The notes under the pieces were generated by a model that saw only the letters and a list, made by a program, of their open reading frames with translations, was not told the origin of the DNA and did no database searches. Below are positions 26,267-35,291 of a stretch of DNA of 64,000 nucleotides, in pieces; position 1 is the first letter of the stretch; the number at the start of each line of letters is the position of its first letter. The stretch is from Arthrobacter oryzae. GTDB taxonomy: Bacteria > Actinomycetota > Actinomycetes > Actinomycetales > Micrococcaceae. Where the stretch lies: positions 124,001 through 188,000 of the forward strand of contig NZ_RBIR01000003.1 in the NCBI RefSeq assembly GCF_003634095.1. The letters run 5' to 3'. The position numbers were made by a program, and so were the translations under genes.

Positions 26267-27141
26267 AACGTGCCGCCGTCCTTCGCTGAAGCTTTCGTGG
26301 CGCTCACCGGGGCGCCGCCCGGGGGCAGGTCCAGGGCAGTGTCCGCCGTGGAGTCGTAGAGCGGGCCCGGCCCGGTGGTGTGCGCAAGGGCCAGCAGTTC
26401 TCCCGGAATCGTGTCCGGGAGGGGCCCGAACGCTTCCTTGGCATTCGCGACGACGGCGCGGGCCATCAGCCGGTTGCCGACGCCGCCGACGACGGCGCCG
26501 ATGCCGAAGGGCAGGGCGCGGCCCAGCCACGCCGTGCCCTGCTGTTTCATCAGGGTCCGGAGGAACATCGTCTGGATCTTGGCGCGCACCGTGCCGAAGC
26601 CGGCCAGCGGGACGCGGCGGGTGAAGGCAGCGGTCCAGGCCTGGGACGGCCCCTTGCCCCGGCCGGCGGCTTGTCCGCTGAGCGAGCTCAGCAGCTCGGT
26701 GCCTTCTTCGCCCAGCATGACCGCCATCACCAGGGTGCTGGCCCGGTCCGGGTCCACCATCCGCACGCCGTGCAGTTCTGCCAGCGCCGTGGAGTACAGG
26801 GCGGTGGCTTCGAGGAACCCGACGGCCGCGGCAGCCGAAAGACCCAGGGCCGCGGCTGTTCCGACGCCCGGAATCACGGCCGCCCCGCCCACCAGCGCCC
26901 CGCCGCCGGTGACGGCGAGCAGGTAGTCGCGCTCCAGGATGGCGGCAAGCTGCGCCGCCGAGGCGCGCGGGTGTTTGCGCTGGAGCCTGCGGATGTTGGC
27001 CAGCACCAGCGGACGCTGGACTTCAACGGCCCGCAGGAGCACGTTGTGCAGGCCCGGCCGGGGCTGCCCGGCGGCGTCGAACATCGCGCTGTGGGCTGTT
27101 TGCTGGGCAATCTTCATTGCCGGATTGCTGCGCTTGGCCAT
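26257..27141 (-). CDS. EcsC-like membrane-associated protein
   Basis: 294 residues from the ATG at 27141, preceded by GAGAGG at a good distance; an ATG 12 codons upstream lacks such a site. A hydrophobic Gly/Ala-rich stretch (VTGGGALVGGAAVIPGVGTA and the following 20 residues) and a second near RALPFGIGAVVGGVGNRLM suggest membrane association. The pattern resembles EcsC-family proteins, but I am not certain of the assignment. The stop overlaps the pxpA start by 10 bp, so the genes are translationally linked. Confidence 0.6.
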   Translation of the reverse strand: MAKRSNPAMKIAQQTAHSAMFDAAGQPRPGLHNVLLRAVEVQRPLVLANIRRLQRKHPRASAAQLAAILERDYLLAVTGGGALVGGAAVIPGVGTAAALGLSAAAAVGFLEATALYSTALAELHGVRMVDPDRASTLVMAVMLGEEGTELLSSLSGQAAGRGKGPSQAWTAAFTRRVPLAGFGTVRAKIQTMFLRTLMKQQGTAWLGRALPFGIGAVVGGVGNRLMARAVVANAKEAFGPLPDTIPGELLALAHTTGPGPLYDSTADTALDLPPGGAPVSATKASAKDGGTFWI

Positions 27142-27246
27142 GATCGCCTCTCGTCGGAACCATAAAAGTAAGTTCACTTAACACTAGGGCACGGCCCGGG
27201 CAGACTAAGCCCCTGCTGCGCTGCGGCGGCCGCCGTCGCACACTGT

Positions 27247-27290
27247 CCGCCACCGCACAACCGCCACCGCACGACCGCCGCCGCACCGGC
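27247..27290. repeat. Short GC-rich tandem repeat, about 14-bp period
   Basis: Three imperfect copies of CCGCCACCGCACAA-like units lie between the EcsC-like gene and the aldehyde dehydrogenase end. The rest of the 27142-27362 gap shows no gene. Confidence 0.6.
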
Positions 27291-27362
27291 GGTGAGCCGA
27301 TGCGGCGGCGAGTTGGATGCGGCCGCGGGTTCGATACGGCGGCCGCGGACGTGCGGGGTCGG

Positions 27363-28736
27363 CTAGCGCGGGGTGCGGATGAGTTTCTTGTTGACGAACT
27401 CATCCATGCCGAACCGGCCGAGTTCCCGGCCGACGCCGGAGCGCTTGACGCCCCCGAACGGCATGTCGGCCTGGGTCTGCGCCACGGAGTTGATGAACAC
27501 CATGCCGGTGTCCAGCTGATCCGCGATCTCCTGGGCCTTGGCCACGTCTGCGCTGAACACCGAGCCGCCGAGGCCGTAGGGCGAGCCGTTGGCCAGCTCG
27601 ACTGCTTCCGCCGCGTTCGCCACCTTGTAGATGACGGCGGCCGGGCCGAAGAGCTCTTCGGAGAACGCGCGCATGTCCGGAGTCACGTCGGTCAGCACGG
27701 TCGGTTCAACGAAGGCGCCCGGACCGTCCACGTGGTGGCCGCCCGTCCGGAGGTTGGCGCCCTTGTCCACCGCGTCCTGGATCTGTTCCACGAGGCCATC
27801 GGCCGCGCTCTGGGAGGACAGGGGGCCGAACGTCGTCTCGGACCGGAGCGGGTCCCCCGGCTTGATCTTTGCCATGCGCGCGGTGAACTTCTCGACGAAG
27901 GCTTCGTAGAGGTCCTCCACCACGATGAACCGTTTGGAGGCCGTGCAGGCCTGCCCGGCATTGCCCATGCGTCCGCCGACTGCCGCCTTGACGGTGGCGT
28001 CCAGGTCCTCGGAGTCGAGCACGATGAACGGATCGCTGCCGCCGAGCTCCAGAACGTACTTCTTCAGGTTCCGCCCGGCCACTTCGGCAACGGCGGAACC
28101 AGCCCGCTCGCTTCCGGTGAGCGAGACGCCCTGGAGACGGTCGTCGGCAATAACATCGGCGACCTGCTCGTTGGTCAGGAACAGGTTGATGTAGGCGCCG
28201 TCCGGGAGGCCGGCGTCCTTGAAGATCTGTTCGATCGCCAGGGCGGACTGCGGGCAGCTTCCGGCGTGCTTGAGCAGGATCGTGTTGCCCAGAACCAGGT
28301 TCGGGGCGGCGAACCGTGCCACCTGGTAGTAGGGGTAGTTCCAAGGCATGATGCCCAGGAGCGGTCCGACCGGAGCCGAACGGACCACGGCCTCGCCGCC
28401 GCCCCTGACGTTCAGCGGCTCGTCCTTGAGGAATCCGGGGCCCTCGGTGGCGTAATAGGCGAAGATATCGGCGACAAGCTTCACCTCTCCGCGGGACTGG
28501 GCCAGCGGCTTACCCATTTCGGTGCTGATCAGCCGGGCAAGCTCATCCTGGCGCTCCAGGTACAGTTCAGCGACGCGCGCCATAACCTTCGCCCGGTCTT
28601 CGACGGGGCCCGAGCGCCAGGCGCGGAACGCCTCCTGCGAGGCCGCGAGCGCCTGCTCCACCTCGGCCGCGGTTGCGACCGGGAATTCCTTCAACGTTTC
28701 TCCGGTTGCGGGGTTCACTGTCTTGTAGGCAGTCAT
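27363..28736 (-). CDS. NAD(P)-dependent succinate-semialdehyde dehydrogenase family
   Basis: 457 residues, an aldehyde dehydrogenase of the GabD/Sad type. Visible are the cofactor site [18 protein letters not shown], the general-base motif [12 protein letters not shown] and the nucleophile [13 protein letters not shown] with Cys264. C-terminal [16 protein letters not shown] closes the fold. It should oxidise succinate semialdehyde or a similar aldehyde to the acid in the cytosol. No GABA transaminase is adjacent, so the in vivo substrate is open. It stands as a single gene. Confidence 0.92.
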   Translation of the reverse strand: MTAYKTVNPATGETLKEFPVATAAEVEQALAASQEAFRAWRSGPVEDRAKVMARVAELYLERQDELARLISTEMGKPLAQSRGEVKLVADIFAYYATEGPGFLKDEPLNVRGGGEAVVRSAPVGPLLGIMPWNYPYYQVARFAAPNLVLGNTILLKHAGSCPQSALAIEQIFKDAGLPDGAYINLFLTNEQVADVIADDRLQGVSLTGSERAGSAVAEVAGRNLKKYVLELGGSDPFIVLDSEDLDATVKAAVGGRMGNAGQACTASKRFIVVEDLYEAFVEKFTARMAKIKPGDPLRSETTFGPLSSQSAADGLVEQIQDAVDKGANLRTGGHHVDGPGAFVEPTVLTDVTPDMRAFSEELFGPAAVIYKVANAAEAVELANGSPYGLGGSVFSADVAKAQEIADQLDTGMVFINSVAQTQADMPFGGVKRSGVGRELGRFGMDEFVNKKLIRTPR

Positions 28737-28917
28737 TGATCCACCATCTCCGTTTCGTGGCTAATCGAGCCGAATCGGGCGCGAGCCGGCGGCGGCGCCG
28801 GGTGCGGCGCCAGCGGCAGTCCCCGCCCAGTGCACGGGGCCGCCTTGTCCTGCGGAGCAAGACCGGTCCCCGCTAGACGGCAACCGGCCCCTGCCCCGAC
28901 CTATTCCCTCCCCCAGA

Positions 28918-28980
28918 CAACGCGGGGTCACCTAGCGCCCATGTCCGGGGGGATTATGGGCGGTAAGTGACCCCGCGCTG
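28918..28980. repeat. 63-bp inverted-repeat element, copy 1
   Basis: Two 25-bp arms face each other: left 28918-28942 (begins CAACGCGGGGTCACCTAG) and right 28956-28980 (ends AGTGACCCCGCGCTG), matching at all but three positions, with a 13-bp loop. A second 63-bp copy with the same arms lies at 40030-40092. It sits between the GH65 phosphorylase stop and the aldehyde dehydrogenase promoter region. Position and structure resemble REP/BIME-type elements or a transcribed hairpin. No other feature is seen in the 28737-28994 gap. Confidence 0.85.
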
Positions 28981-28994
28981 CCTTGCGCGGCAGA

Positions 28995-31325
28995 TCAGAC
29001 GACGGCGCGCACCACCGGGATCGATGCGGTCGGCAGGCCGCTGGGGAAGATGGTGGGCTCGGGAGCCGCGACGGGCGCCAGCGGGACCCGGACGGTGTCT
29101 CCGGCGACAGTGAACAGTTCGCCGCGCACGTCGATCTCCAGGGGCGCGCCGTCGCGGACGGTCAGGCTGATCGAGTCCTGGACCAGGCCGATGTGCAAGA
29201 GCCGGCCCTGGATCTTCAGGTGGAACTCGAGCCCGTCCCATTCCGCGGGCAGCCGCGGGTCGAAGTACGGCACGGCGCCCTGGTCCCGGAGCCCGGCGAA
29301 GCCGCTGACCAGCGAGCTCCACACCCCGCCGGTGGAGGCGATGTGGACGCCGTCGATCGTGTTGCCGTGCGTGTCATCGAGGTCGATGAACAGCGCGTGG
29401 GTGAAGTGGTCCAGCGCGGCCTGGCCGTAGCCGACCTCGGCCGCCATGATGCCCTGGACGCAGGCGGACAGGGTGGAGTCGCCGGTGGTGATGGGATCGT
29501 AGAAATCGAAGGCGCGGCGCTTTTCCTCGGCCGTGAAGTCCTGCCACTGCAAGAACATGGCCAGCACGGTGTCGGCCTGCTTGAGGACCTGGTGCCGGTA
29601 GATCACCAGCGGGTGGAAGTGCAGCAGGAGCGGGTACTTGGACCGGGGCGTGGTCCAGTCCCACGGCTCCAGGGTCATGAAGTCGTTGTCCTGGGAGTGG
29701 ACCTGGAGGTCCTCGTCGTAGGGCAGCTGCATGCGGTTGGCGGCCTGCTCCCAGAGCTGGCGCTCGGCGTCGCCGATCGCGGCGTGGTCCAGCGCCGCAG
29801 CGGCACGGAGGTTAAAACGGGCCATGACGTTGGTGTAGAGGTTGTCGTTGACCACCGCGGTGTATTCGTCCGGGCCCGTGACGCCGTGGATGTGGAAGAG
29901 TCCGTCCTTGCCGAAGAAGCCCAGGGACACCCACATCCGCGCGGTTTCGATCAGCAGGTCGGAGCCGAGGGTTTCCCGGAATTCCTGGTCCCCGCTCGCC
30001 CAGATGTACCGGTTGGTCGCGAAGGCGATCGCGGCGGCGATGTGGAACTGTGCGGTGCCGGCCGCGTAGTAGGCACTGGCCTCGAGGCCGTTGATGGTGC
30101 GCCAGGGGAACAGGGCGCCGTCGACGCTGAGTTCCTTGGCGCGGATCTTCGCCTCGGGCAGGAGATCGTGGCGGAATTCGAGGACCTGGCGTGCGTTGCC
30201 CGGGTTGGTGTACGTCAGGTACGGCAGCAGGTACACCTCCTGGTCCCAGAAGTAGTGGCCGTCATAGCCGGAGCCCGAGACGCCCTTGGCCGGGATGCCG
30301 GCCACATCGGCGCAGGCCGTGGCCTGGGCGAGCTGGAAGAGGTTCCAGCGGACGCCCTGCTGGAGCTCGGTCTGGCCTGCCACCACGATGTCGCTCGTGG
30401 TCCAGTAGGCGCGGTAGTGGGCTTCGCTCTGGGCGAAGATCTCACTGACGGGCTTGAGGCCGGCCTCGGCGTTGTCCGCGAGGTCCTCGGCGCCCTGGCC
30501 CACGGCGTAGCTGACGCTCTTTTCCAGGACGAACGGCTGGTCCGCGCTGACAGCGAGCACGTAGCGGACGCTGCTGTCATCCTGGTCCACCAGGGTGTCG
30601 AACGGCTGCACCCCGGCCGAGGTCCAGTGGTCCACCGCCATCCCGAGCCGCTGCTTGGATTCGGACGCTTCCCAGGAGAGGCGCAGGGAGCCGTCGCCGC
30701 CGTCGAGCCGCAACGGCAGCAGCACGCGCCCGGCGTGGCGTCCGGCGCGGCGGGGATCGTGGGCGGAATGGTCCTCCACCGGCTGGTCTTGGCGGTTGAT
30801 GACGGAGGACGTGACGTCCGCGGAGATGTCACGGTCCGCCGCCAGCTCCAAGCTGATGCCCAGCGCCCCGCGGGATTCGTAGCCCACGGCGCGGCGTTCG
30901 GTGGTGGTCACGGCCGCGCCGGAACGGCACTGCCAGGTGATCCGGCACTCGTAGACGCCGGTGACGAAGTCCACGCTGCGGCGGTAGTCCAGCACGGTGG
31001 ACTCCTCCAGGCTCAGCTGCTCGCCGTCGATGATGACGGTGAAGTTGTTGGCGTCCGGGACGTAGAGGATCCGCTGCCCGGTCCGGGCGAAGCCGAACGC
31101 GTTCTCCGCGTGCTTGATGTCCCAGGTCTCGTGGAAGCCGTTGATGAAGCTGCCGGGCAGTTCGGCGTCAGCGGCGCCCCAGTGCGCGCCGCGGATGCCC
31201 AGGTGCCCGTTGCCGAGGCTGAACAGGGTCTCCAGGGTCCCGGCATTGCCGGGAAGGTGGACGGTCTCGACCAGCTGCCAGGGATCGTTGGGAAACCGGG
31301 CGCGGTCCGAAGTGATGAGGGCCAT
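28995..31325 (-). CDS. Glycoside hydrolase family 65 disaccharide phosphorylase
   Basis: 776 residues, full length. GH65 phosphorylases cleave alpha-glucosides such as maltose, trehalose, kojibiose or nigerose with phosphate, giving beta-glucose 1-phosphate. The N-terminal beta-sandwich (SLGNGHLGIRGAHWGAAD) precedes an (alpha/alpha)6 barrel with GYDGHYFWDQEVYLLPYL, the general acid in GVTGPDEYT (Glu487, the same number as in the known maltose phosphorylase of Lactobacillus brevis) and the phosphate-site THGNTIDGVHIASTGG. It is cytosolic. A beta-phosphoglucomutase-like HAD gene lies upstream on the same strand, which fits the use of beta-glucose 1-phosphate. The exact disaccharide cannot be told. 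Confidence 0.93.
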   Translation of the reverse strand: MALITSDRARFPNDPWQLVETVHLPGNAGTLETLFSLGNGHLGIRGAHWGAADAELPGSFINGFHETWDIKHAENAFGFARTGQRILYVPDANNFTVIIDGEQLSLEESTVLDYRRSVDFVTGVYECRITWQCRSGAAVTTTERRAVGYESRGALGISLELAADRDISADVTSSVINRQDQPVEDHSAHDPRRAGRHAGRVLLPLRLDGGDGSLRLSWEASESKQRLGMAVDHWTSAGVQPFDTLVDQDDSSVRYVLAVSADQPFVLEKSVSYAVGQGAEDLADNAEAGLKPVSEIFAQSEAHYRAYWTTSDIVVAGQTELQQGVRWNLFQLAQATACADVAGIPAKGVSGSGYDGHYFWDQEVYLLPYLTYTNPGNARQVLEFRHDLLPEAKIRAKELSVDGALFPWRTINGLEASAYYAAGTAQFHIAAAIAFATNRYIWASGDQEFRETLGSDLLIETARMWVSLGFFGKDGLFHIHGVTGPDEYTAVVNDNLYTNVMARFNLRAAAALDHAAIGDAERQLWEQAANRMQLPYDEDLQVHSQDNDFMTLEPWDWTTPRSKYPLLLHFHPLVIYRHQVLKQADTVLAMFLQWQDFTAEEKRRAFDFYDPITTGDSTLSACVQGIMAAEVGYGQAALDHFTHALFIDLDDTHGNTIDGVHIASTGGVWSSLVSGFAGLRDQGAVPYFDPRLPAEWDGLEFHLKIQGRLLHIGLVQDSISLTVRDGAPLEIDVRGELFTVAGDTVRVPLAPVAAPEPTIFPSGLPTASIPVVRAVV

Positions 31326-31367
31326 GGGTTAGGGATTCTTTCAGCGGGGATGAGCGGTGGGGGTGGC

Positions 31368-31414
31368 GGTGCTGGAGGGCAGTGCTGGAGGGCGCTGCTG
31401 GAGGGCGCTGCTGG
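31368..31414. repeat. 13-bp tandem repeat between HAD and GH65 genes
   Basis: Three full copies and one partial copy of a GGTGCTGGAGGGC-like unit run in the 139-bp gap upstream of the GH65 start. The period is 13 bp, so it is unlikely to be coding. Confidence 0.75.
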
Positions 31415-31464
31415 CGTCGGGGCTTGGTCAGCGGCCGGGGTGAGCGCCGGAGGCGGGCGCCGGG

Positions 31465-32208
31465 CTAGAGCAGTTCGGCGAGGTCGTTGACGACTACCGT
31501 GGCACCGGCGTCGAGCAGGGTCTGCCGGCCGGCGCCGCGGTCGACGCCGATGACCGAAAGGAAGTTCCCCGCGCTGCCGGCCTGGACGCCGGAGACAGCG
31601 TCCTCGACCACGACGCATTCTTCGCTGGGCAGGCCCAGCAGCCGCGCGGCGTATTCGTAGGTGGCCGGGCTGGGCTTGCCGGGCAGCCCCTCGGTGACGG
31701 CGACGACGCCGTCGACCACCACCGGGAAGTAGTCGGACAGCCCGGCGGCCTTGAGCACGGCCGGGGAATTGCGGGAGGAGGAGACGACGGCGAGCTTGAG
31801 TCCGCGGGCCAGCGCGGCGTCAACAAAGCGGACTGAGCCCTCGTACGGCTGGACTCCGCCGGCCTCGACGATGTCGTTGAAGACCTTGTTCTTGCGGTTG
31901 CCGAGCCCGTGGACGGTGTCGTGCGCGGGGTCGTCGTCGGCCGGGCCCTCCGGCAGCACAATGCCGCGGGAGGCCAGGAAGTCCCGGACGCCGTCGAACC
32001 GCGGTTTGCCGTCGATGTGGTCGAAGTAGTCGCTCTCCCGGTACGGCGCGGCGTCGGGGACGGAGGCCAGGAAGCCATCGAAGAGTTGCTGCCAGGCGTG
32101 CTCGTGCACCACCGCGGTGGGGGTCAGGACGCCGTCGAGGTCAAAAAGGATGGCAGAGGCGCCGGAGAGCGCGCCGGCCAGTCCGGAAGTGTCGGGAACT
32201 GCAGTCAT
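31465..32208 (-). CDS. HAD-IA hydrolase, beta-phosphoglucomutase family
   Basis: 247 residues from ATG 32208, with an AAAGGA site upstream. The catalytic aspartates are in ILFDLDGVLTPTA; the cap domain follows (YFDHIDGKPRFDGVRDFL); then VVSSSRNSPAVLKAAGL (motif II Ser), GKPSPATYEYAARLLG (Lys) and VVVEDAVSGVQAGSAG (acidic motif). It should interconvert beta-glucose 1-phosphate and glucose 6-phosphate, the step after a GH65 phosphorylase. The longer in-frame start at 32283 would extend into an AT-rich palindrome-bearing promoter region, so it is rejected. Confidence 0.9.
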   Translation of the reverse strand: MTAVPDTSGLAGALSGASAILFDLDGVLTPTAVVHEHAWQQLFDGFLASVPDAAPYRESDYFDHIDGKPRFDGVRDFLASRGIVLPEGPADDDPAHDTVHGLGNRKNKVFNDIVEAGGVQPYEGSVRFVDAALARGLKLAVVSSSRNSPAVLKAAGLSDYFPVVVDGVVAVTEGLPGKPSPATYEYAARLLGLPSEECVVVEDAVSGVQAGSAGNFLSVIGVDRGAGRQTLLDAGATVVVNDLAELL

Positions 32209-32238
32209 GGGTGGAAGTCCTTTCAGAGGACGGTCAGG

Positions 32239-32259
32239 CAAAACGGTTTTGTTCAAAAC
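32239..32259. promoter_or_regulatory. AT-rich overlapping palindromes upstream of the HAD-GH65 operon
   Basis: CAAAACGGTTTTG (32239-32251) is a perfect dyad around one base and overlaps a second dyad, GTTTTGTTCAAAAC (32246-32259). The stretch stands out as AT-rich in GC-rich DNA and lies 31-51 bp upstream of the HAD start. It could be the operator of the adjacent LacI-type regulator, though it differs from the site upstream of that gene. Confidence 0.5.
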
Positions 32260-32415
32260 GAATTTTTCGGGCGGCCGCTTCACGGCAACTGGTACAGGGC
32301 AACGGGTTCCGTGCCGGTTCGGGGCTGGTTCGAGGCCCCGCGCGGCGGCGGCCGCTATTGCTCGGGCGGGGCGTTCCGGCGGCGAACGCCCTCCGGTTCG
32401 TCTCGATCATGGGGT

Positions 32416-33462
32416 TCAGCGGCCACGCGTGCTGTTCCGCTCTACCAGTTTCGTTTCCAGCAGATGGTTCGACGGCGGCCCGGCGAACGGCGGGTTAGGA
32501 AGGCCCGAGCGATGAAGTCTGTCAATGAGCAGGGTGGCCGCGAAAGCGCCCTGGTCGGCCACGGGCTGGGCCATTGTGGTCAGACCCAGGAACCAACTCA
32601 TCTGATGATCGTCTATTCCTATGATGGACACGTTTTCCGGCGCTGACAAACCGGACTCCCGCAATGCCATGAGCGCACCGAAGGCCGTTTCGTCGCAGCC
32701 GGCGAAGACCGCGGACGGCATCCGGCCACTTTCGATGAGCTTCACCATGGCCAGCCGACCGCCCTCGATGCTGGAACCGGCATCGATCACGCGGTCCGGA
32801 TCCACCGTGAGGCCGTGGTCAGCCAGGGCCAGTTCGAAGCCCCGGCGGCGTTCGCTGGCCGTCACGACCGTGGGCGCACCGGTTTCGCTGCCGGCGAGGA
32901 TGGCTAAGTCCCGGTGGCCCAACTCCAGCAGGTGGGTCGCGGCCGCGCGGGCGGCCTCCGCGTTGTCGATGCCAACGTTGTCCCACGGGACACCGTGCAT
33001 CCCGACGCTGGCCACGGCCAGGCCCGACTCGGCGAGCGCCGCCATTTCGGTCTCGCCGAGGGCGATGTTGAGCAGCAGCACGCCGTCCACGCGCTGCGCC
33101 AGGCCGGCGAGGTCGCCGAAGAGCTTTGGCTGGACGCCGGACCGGTTCCGGAGACTGATCAGGACGGTGTCATAGCCACCGTCGGCAAAGACTTCCTCGG
33201 CAGCTTCCACCGCCCGGGCAAAAAACCACGCCGTGGCCGTCGGGGCGATGATGGCCACGGAACCCGTGCTCCCGCCGGCGAGCCGGGACGCCGCCGACGA
33301 GGCTTTGTAGCCGAGCTTGGCCGCCGCGTCCCTGGCTCTGCCCCTCGCGTGTTCGGAGACATTGGGCAGCTGCCGAAGAGCGCGGGAGACGGTGCAGATG
33401 GAGAGCCCGGAGAGCGCGGCGACGTCCTGGATTCTCACGCGGGGGGTGTTGGCCTGCGGCAC
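32416..33462 (-). CDS. LacI family transcriptional regulator
   Basis: 348 residues from a GTG at 33462, with GAAAGG upstream. The HTH is RIQDVAALSGLSICTVSRAL at residues 10-30, followed by the hinge-helix region KLGYKASSAASRLAGG. A periplasmic-binding-like sugar domain follows, with SIIGIDDHQMSWFLGLTTM typical of the family C-terminus. It sits directly upstream of the HAD and GH65 genes and likely represses them in the absence of a sugar. A perfect-arm LacI-type operator lies 59 bp upstream, suggesting autoregulation. The ligand is unknown. Confidence 0.93.
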   Translation of the reverse strand: MPQANTPRVRIQDVAALSGLSICTVSRALRQLPNVSEHARGRARDAAAKLGYKASSAASRLAGGSTGSVAIIAPTATAWFFARAVEAAEEVFADGGYDTVLISLRNRSGVQPKLFGDLAGLAQRVDGVLLLNIALGETEMAALAESGLAVASVGMHGVPWDNVGIDNAEAARAAATHLLELGHRDLAILAGSETGAPTVVTASERRRGFELALADHGLTVDPDRVIDAGSSIEGGRLAMVKLIESGRMPSAVFAGCDETAFGALMALRESGLSAPENVSIIGIDDHQMSWFLGLTTMAQPVADQGAFAATLLIDRLHRSGLPNPPFAGPPSNHLLETKLVERNSTRGR

Positions 33463-33520
33463 GGGCTCAGCCCTTTCTTCCCCCTGAAGTGTTGGGCCCG
33501 GTTTTATGGCCGAGGTCGAT

Positions 33521-33534
33521 TGTAAACGCTTACA
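33521..33534. promoter_or_regulatory. LacI-type operator TGTAAACGCTTACA
   Basis: TGTAA and TTACA arms flank ACGC, with the central CG typical of LacI-family operators. It lies 59 bp upstream of the regulator's GTG start and is a good candidate autoregulatory site. Confidence 0.7.
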
Positions 33535-33602
33535 AATTTGGCATGCAACTGGAGGATCAGGACCCCGGTTCGGCGCCGCGCTGGCTCCTCGCGGGGCCTG
33601 GC

Positions 33603-33698
33603 CGGTGCTGGGCCGGCGCACGCCGGTGCATGGTCGGCGCTGAGCCGGTGCTGGGCCGGTGCATGGTCGGTGCCGGGCCGGCGCACGCCGGTGCATGG
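33603..33698. repeat. GC-rich repeat cluster upstream of the LacI gene
   Basis: A 24-bp sequence beginning GGGCCGGCGCACGCC and ending GGTGCATGG occurs at 33610-33633 and again, identically, at 33675-33698, 65 bp apart. Between them are degenerate GGTGCTGGGCCGGTGCATGG units. No gene is supported here. Confidence 0.75.
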
Positions 33699-33720
33699 AA
33701 GTCGTTCGGTCAGCTTCCGG

Positions 33721-34338
33721 TCAGCGCAGGACGTAGTGGCGCAGGAAAGCACTGACGTCCACCAGTTCGGCCTTTGAAATGGAATGACCCATGCCGGGGT
33801 AGGTCCTGGCCGTGAGCGCGGTGTTCCGGTGCAACCACTCCTCCGTGTGCTCGGTGGCGGCGTCGTTAATGACGACGTCGTCCCGGTCCCGGCCCCAGAA
33901 GAACGGCGGACGGGAGGTGAAGGATTCGCTCATGGCCAGTAGTTCGTTGTCCAGGACGAAGCCCGAGAGCCCGACGACGGCGCGGAACTGGGCCGGCCGG
34001 AGCCGCAGCAGCGTGCTGGCCATGGCCATCCCCTGCGAAAATCCGAGCAGGCTGACACTGCTGTGCCCGGCCTTGACCGACTCGATCCAGCTGAAAACCG
34101 CGTTCGTGGAGGCGATGACGTCGGCGAAGTCGTGGGTGAGGAAGTAGTCCAGTAGGAACCAGCCGTAGTGGTCGCCGATCGCTTTGGGGCCTCGCAGGGC
34201 TGCGCAACTGAACTCCGGCGGCAGGGAACCGAACAGCTTGGACATGCGGTGCTCGTCGGTGCCGTAGCCGTGCAGCATCACCAGCAGGGGCGTCCCGGCG
34301 CGTTCGTGTTCGGGCTTGGACCAGACAACCGTCTCCAT
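33721..34338 (-). CDS. Alpha/beta hydrolase, phospholipase/carboxylesterase type
   Basis: 205 residues. The oxyanion region LLVMLHGYGTDEHRM is followed by the nucleophile elbow LLGFSQGMAMAS (Ser in GFSQG), the acid region near RDRDDVV, and the catalytic His in YPGMGHSISKAEL. This is the arrangement of the small acyl-protein thioesterase/carboxylesterase family. It is cytosolic and hydrolyses short acyl esters; the natural substrate is unknown. It stands alone. Confidence 0.9.
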   Translation of the reverse strand: METVVWSKPEHERAGTPLLVMLHGYGTDEHRMSKLFGSLPPEFSCAALRGPKAIGDHYGWFLLDYFLTHDFADVIASTNAVFSWIESVKAGHSSVSLLGFSQGMAMASTLLRLRPAQFRAVVGLSGFVLDNELLAMSESFTSRPPFFWGRDRDDVVINDAATEHTEEWLHRNTALTARTYPGMGHSISKAELVDVSAFLRHYVLR

Positions 34339-34675
34339 CGGCCCAGCCTATCCAGCGGCCGCCTCGTTCTCTGCCACTCCGCGACCGACAAGTGACCCCA
34401 CATCGACCTGGCCGCACACCTGCGTGGCCGCGACCAGCTTGGCCGCGCACCGGTTTCCGCCACGAAACCGGATTTTCGCCACGAAACTGGATTTCCGCCC
34501 CCCGGATCCTCGGTGCGACCGTCCTGAACTGGCGCGACTGTCCGGAAACGACGCGGAAATTTCCCGGCGGGGCGGAATGCGATTCATTGAAACAGCCCGG
34601 GCGGCGTTGTAGCGTGACGCTGGACAGCATGCTTAGCATCATCAATTCGTGTCACAGGACACCAAGGAGCAATTA
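34339..34675. other. 337-bp intergenic region with repeats
   Basis: This gap between two divergent genes contains three notable pieces. A half-copy of the inverted-repeat element arm (AAGTGACCCC) lies at 34390-34399. A 19-bp direct repeat, CGCCACGAAACCGGATTTT and a near copy, lies at 34458-34495. AGCATGCTTAG at 34626-34636 is a partial version of the CTAAGCAT dyad found elsewhere in the window and is 40 bp upstream of the next gene. No open frame here looks like a gene. Confidence 0.6.
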
Positions 34676-34939
34676 ATGAGAATCGGTTCCGCAATCTTCC
34701 TCATCGCCATCGGCGCCATCCTGGCCTGGGCAGTCACCCCGGGGCTGATCCCCAATGTCGACCAGACCATGATCGGCTACATCCTCATGGCGGTCGGCGT
34801 GATTGGCCTCATCGCCTCCCTCGTCCTAGCCTCCCCGGGACGCGGCCGCACGCGACGGGTCAGCGAAAGCCGCACCGTTGTGGACCCCAACACCGGCGAG
34901 ACGATCACCCGGAATGAGAGCCGCGACGCGGGCATCTGA
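34676..34939 (+). CDS. DUF6458-like small membrane protein
   Basis: 87 residues. Two membrane segments (IGSAIFLIAIGAILAWAVT and TMIGYILMAVGVIGLIASLV) are followed by a charged tail containing SRTVVDPNTGETITRNES. This layout is that of actinobacterial DUF6458 proteins, whose function is unknown. The ATG at 34676 is preceded by AAGGAG at the right distance, so it is preferred to an upstream GTG. Confidence 0.8.
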   Translation: MRIGSAIFLIAIGAILAWAVTPGLIPNVDQTMIGYILMAVGVIGLIASLVLASPGRGRTRRVSESRTVVDPNTGETITRNESRDAGI

Positions 34940-35068
34940 GTATCACCCGCGCGCCCTTCACAGCGCGGAATCCAACGACCCGGAAGCCGGGCCGGACCTT
35001 CGGGTTTGGCCCGGCTTCCGCCGTTTCGGGCCCGCCCACCGGACGTGCCCCACGCTGCCGGATCCGAC

Positions 35069-35160
35069 CACTGGACATGCCCCTCCCCGCGGAGGAACCG
35101 GGGACATAATCCCACCCTGCCCACTCCCCGGCTCCACCAATGGACATGTCCCACGCTGCC
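35069..35160. repeat. 92-bp duplicated block within the array, copy A
   Basis: Matches 35292-35383 at all but about four of 92 positions, at an offset of 223 bp. The block spans two and a half array units, including a degenerate GGACATAATCCC unit. Confidence 0.85.
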
Positions 35161-35291
35161 AGACCCGACCAATGGACATGCTCCCCTCCGCCGACCCGGC
35201 CACTGGACATACTCCTCCTTGGCCCGCCCGCTGGGCATGTTCCTACCGCCGGCCCCGACCATTGGACATGCCCCACGGCGCCAGGTCCGCG

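Noticed and set aside
28983-31490. Very long open frame antisense to the GH65 gene
   Set aside because: It is the complement of a clear, motif-bearing GH65 gene; its composition is Gly/Val/Arg-rich with no recognisable domain.
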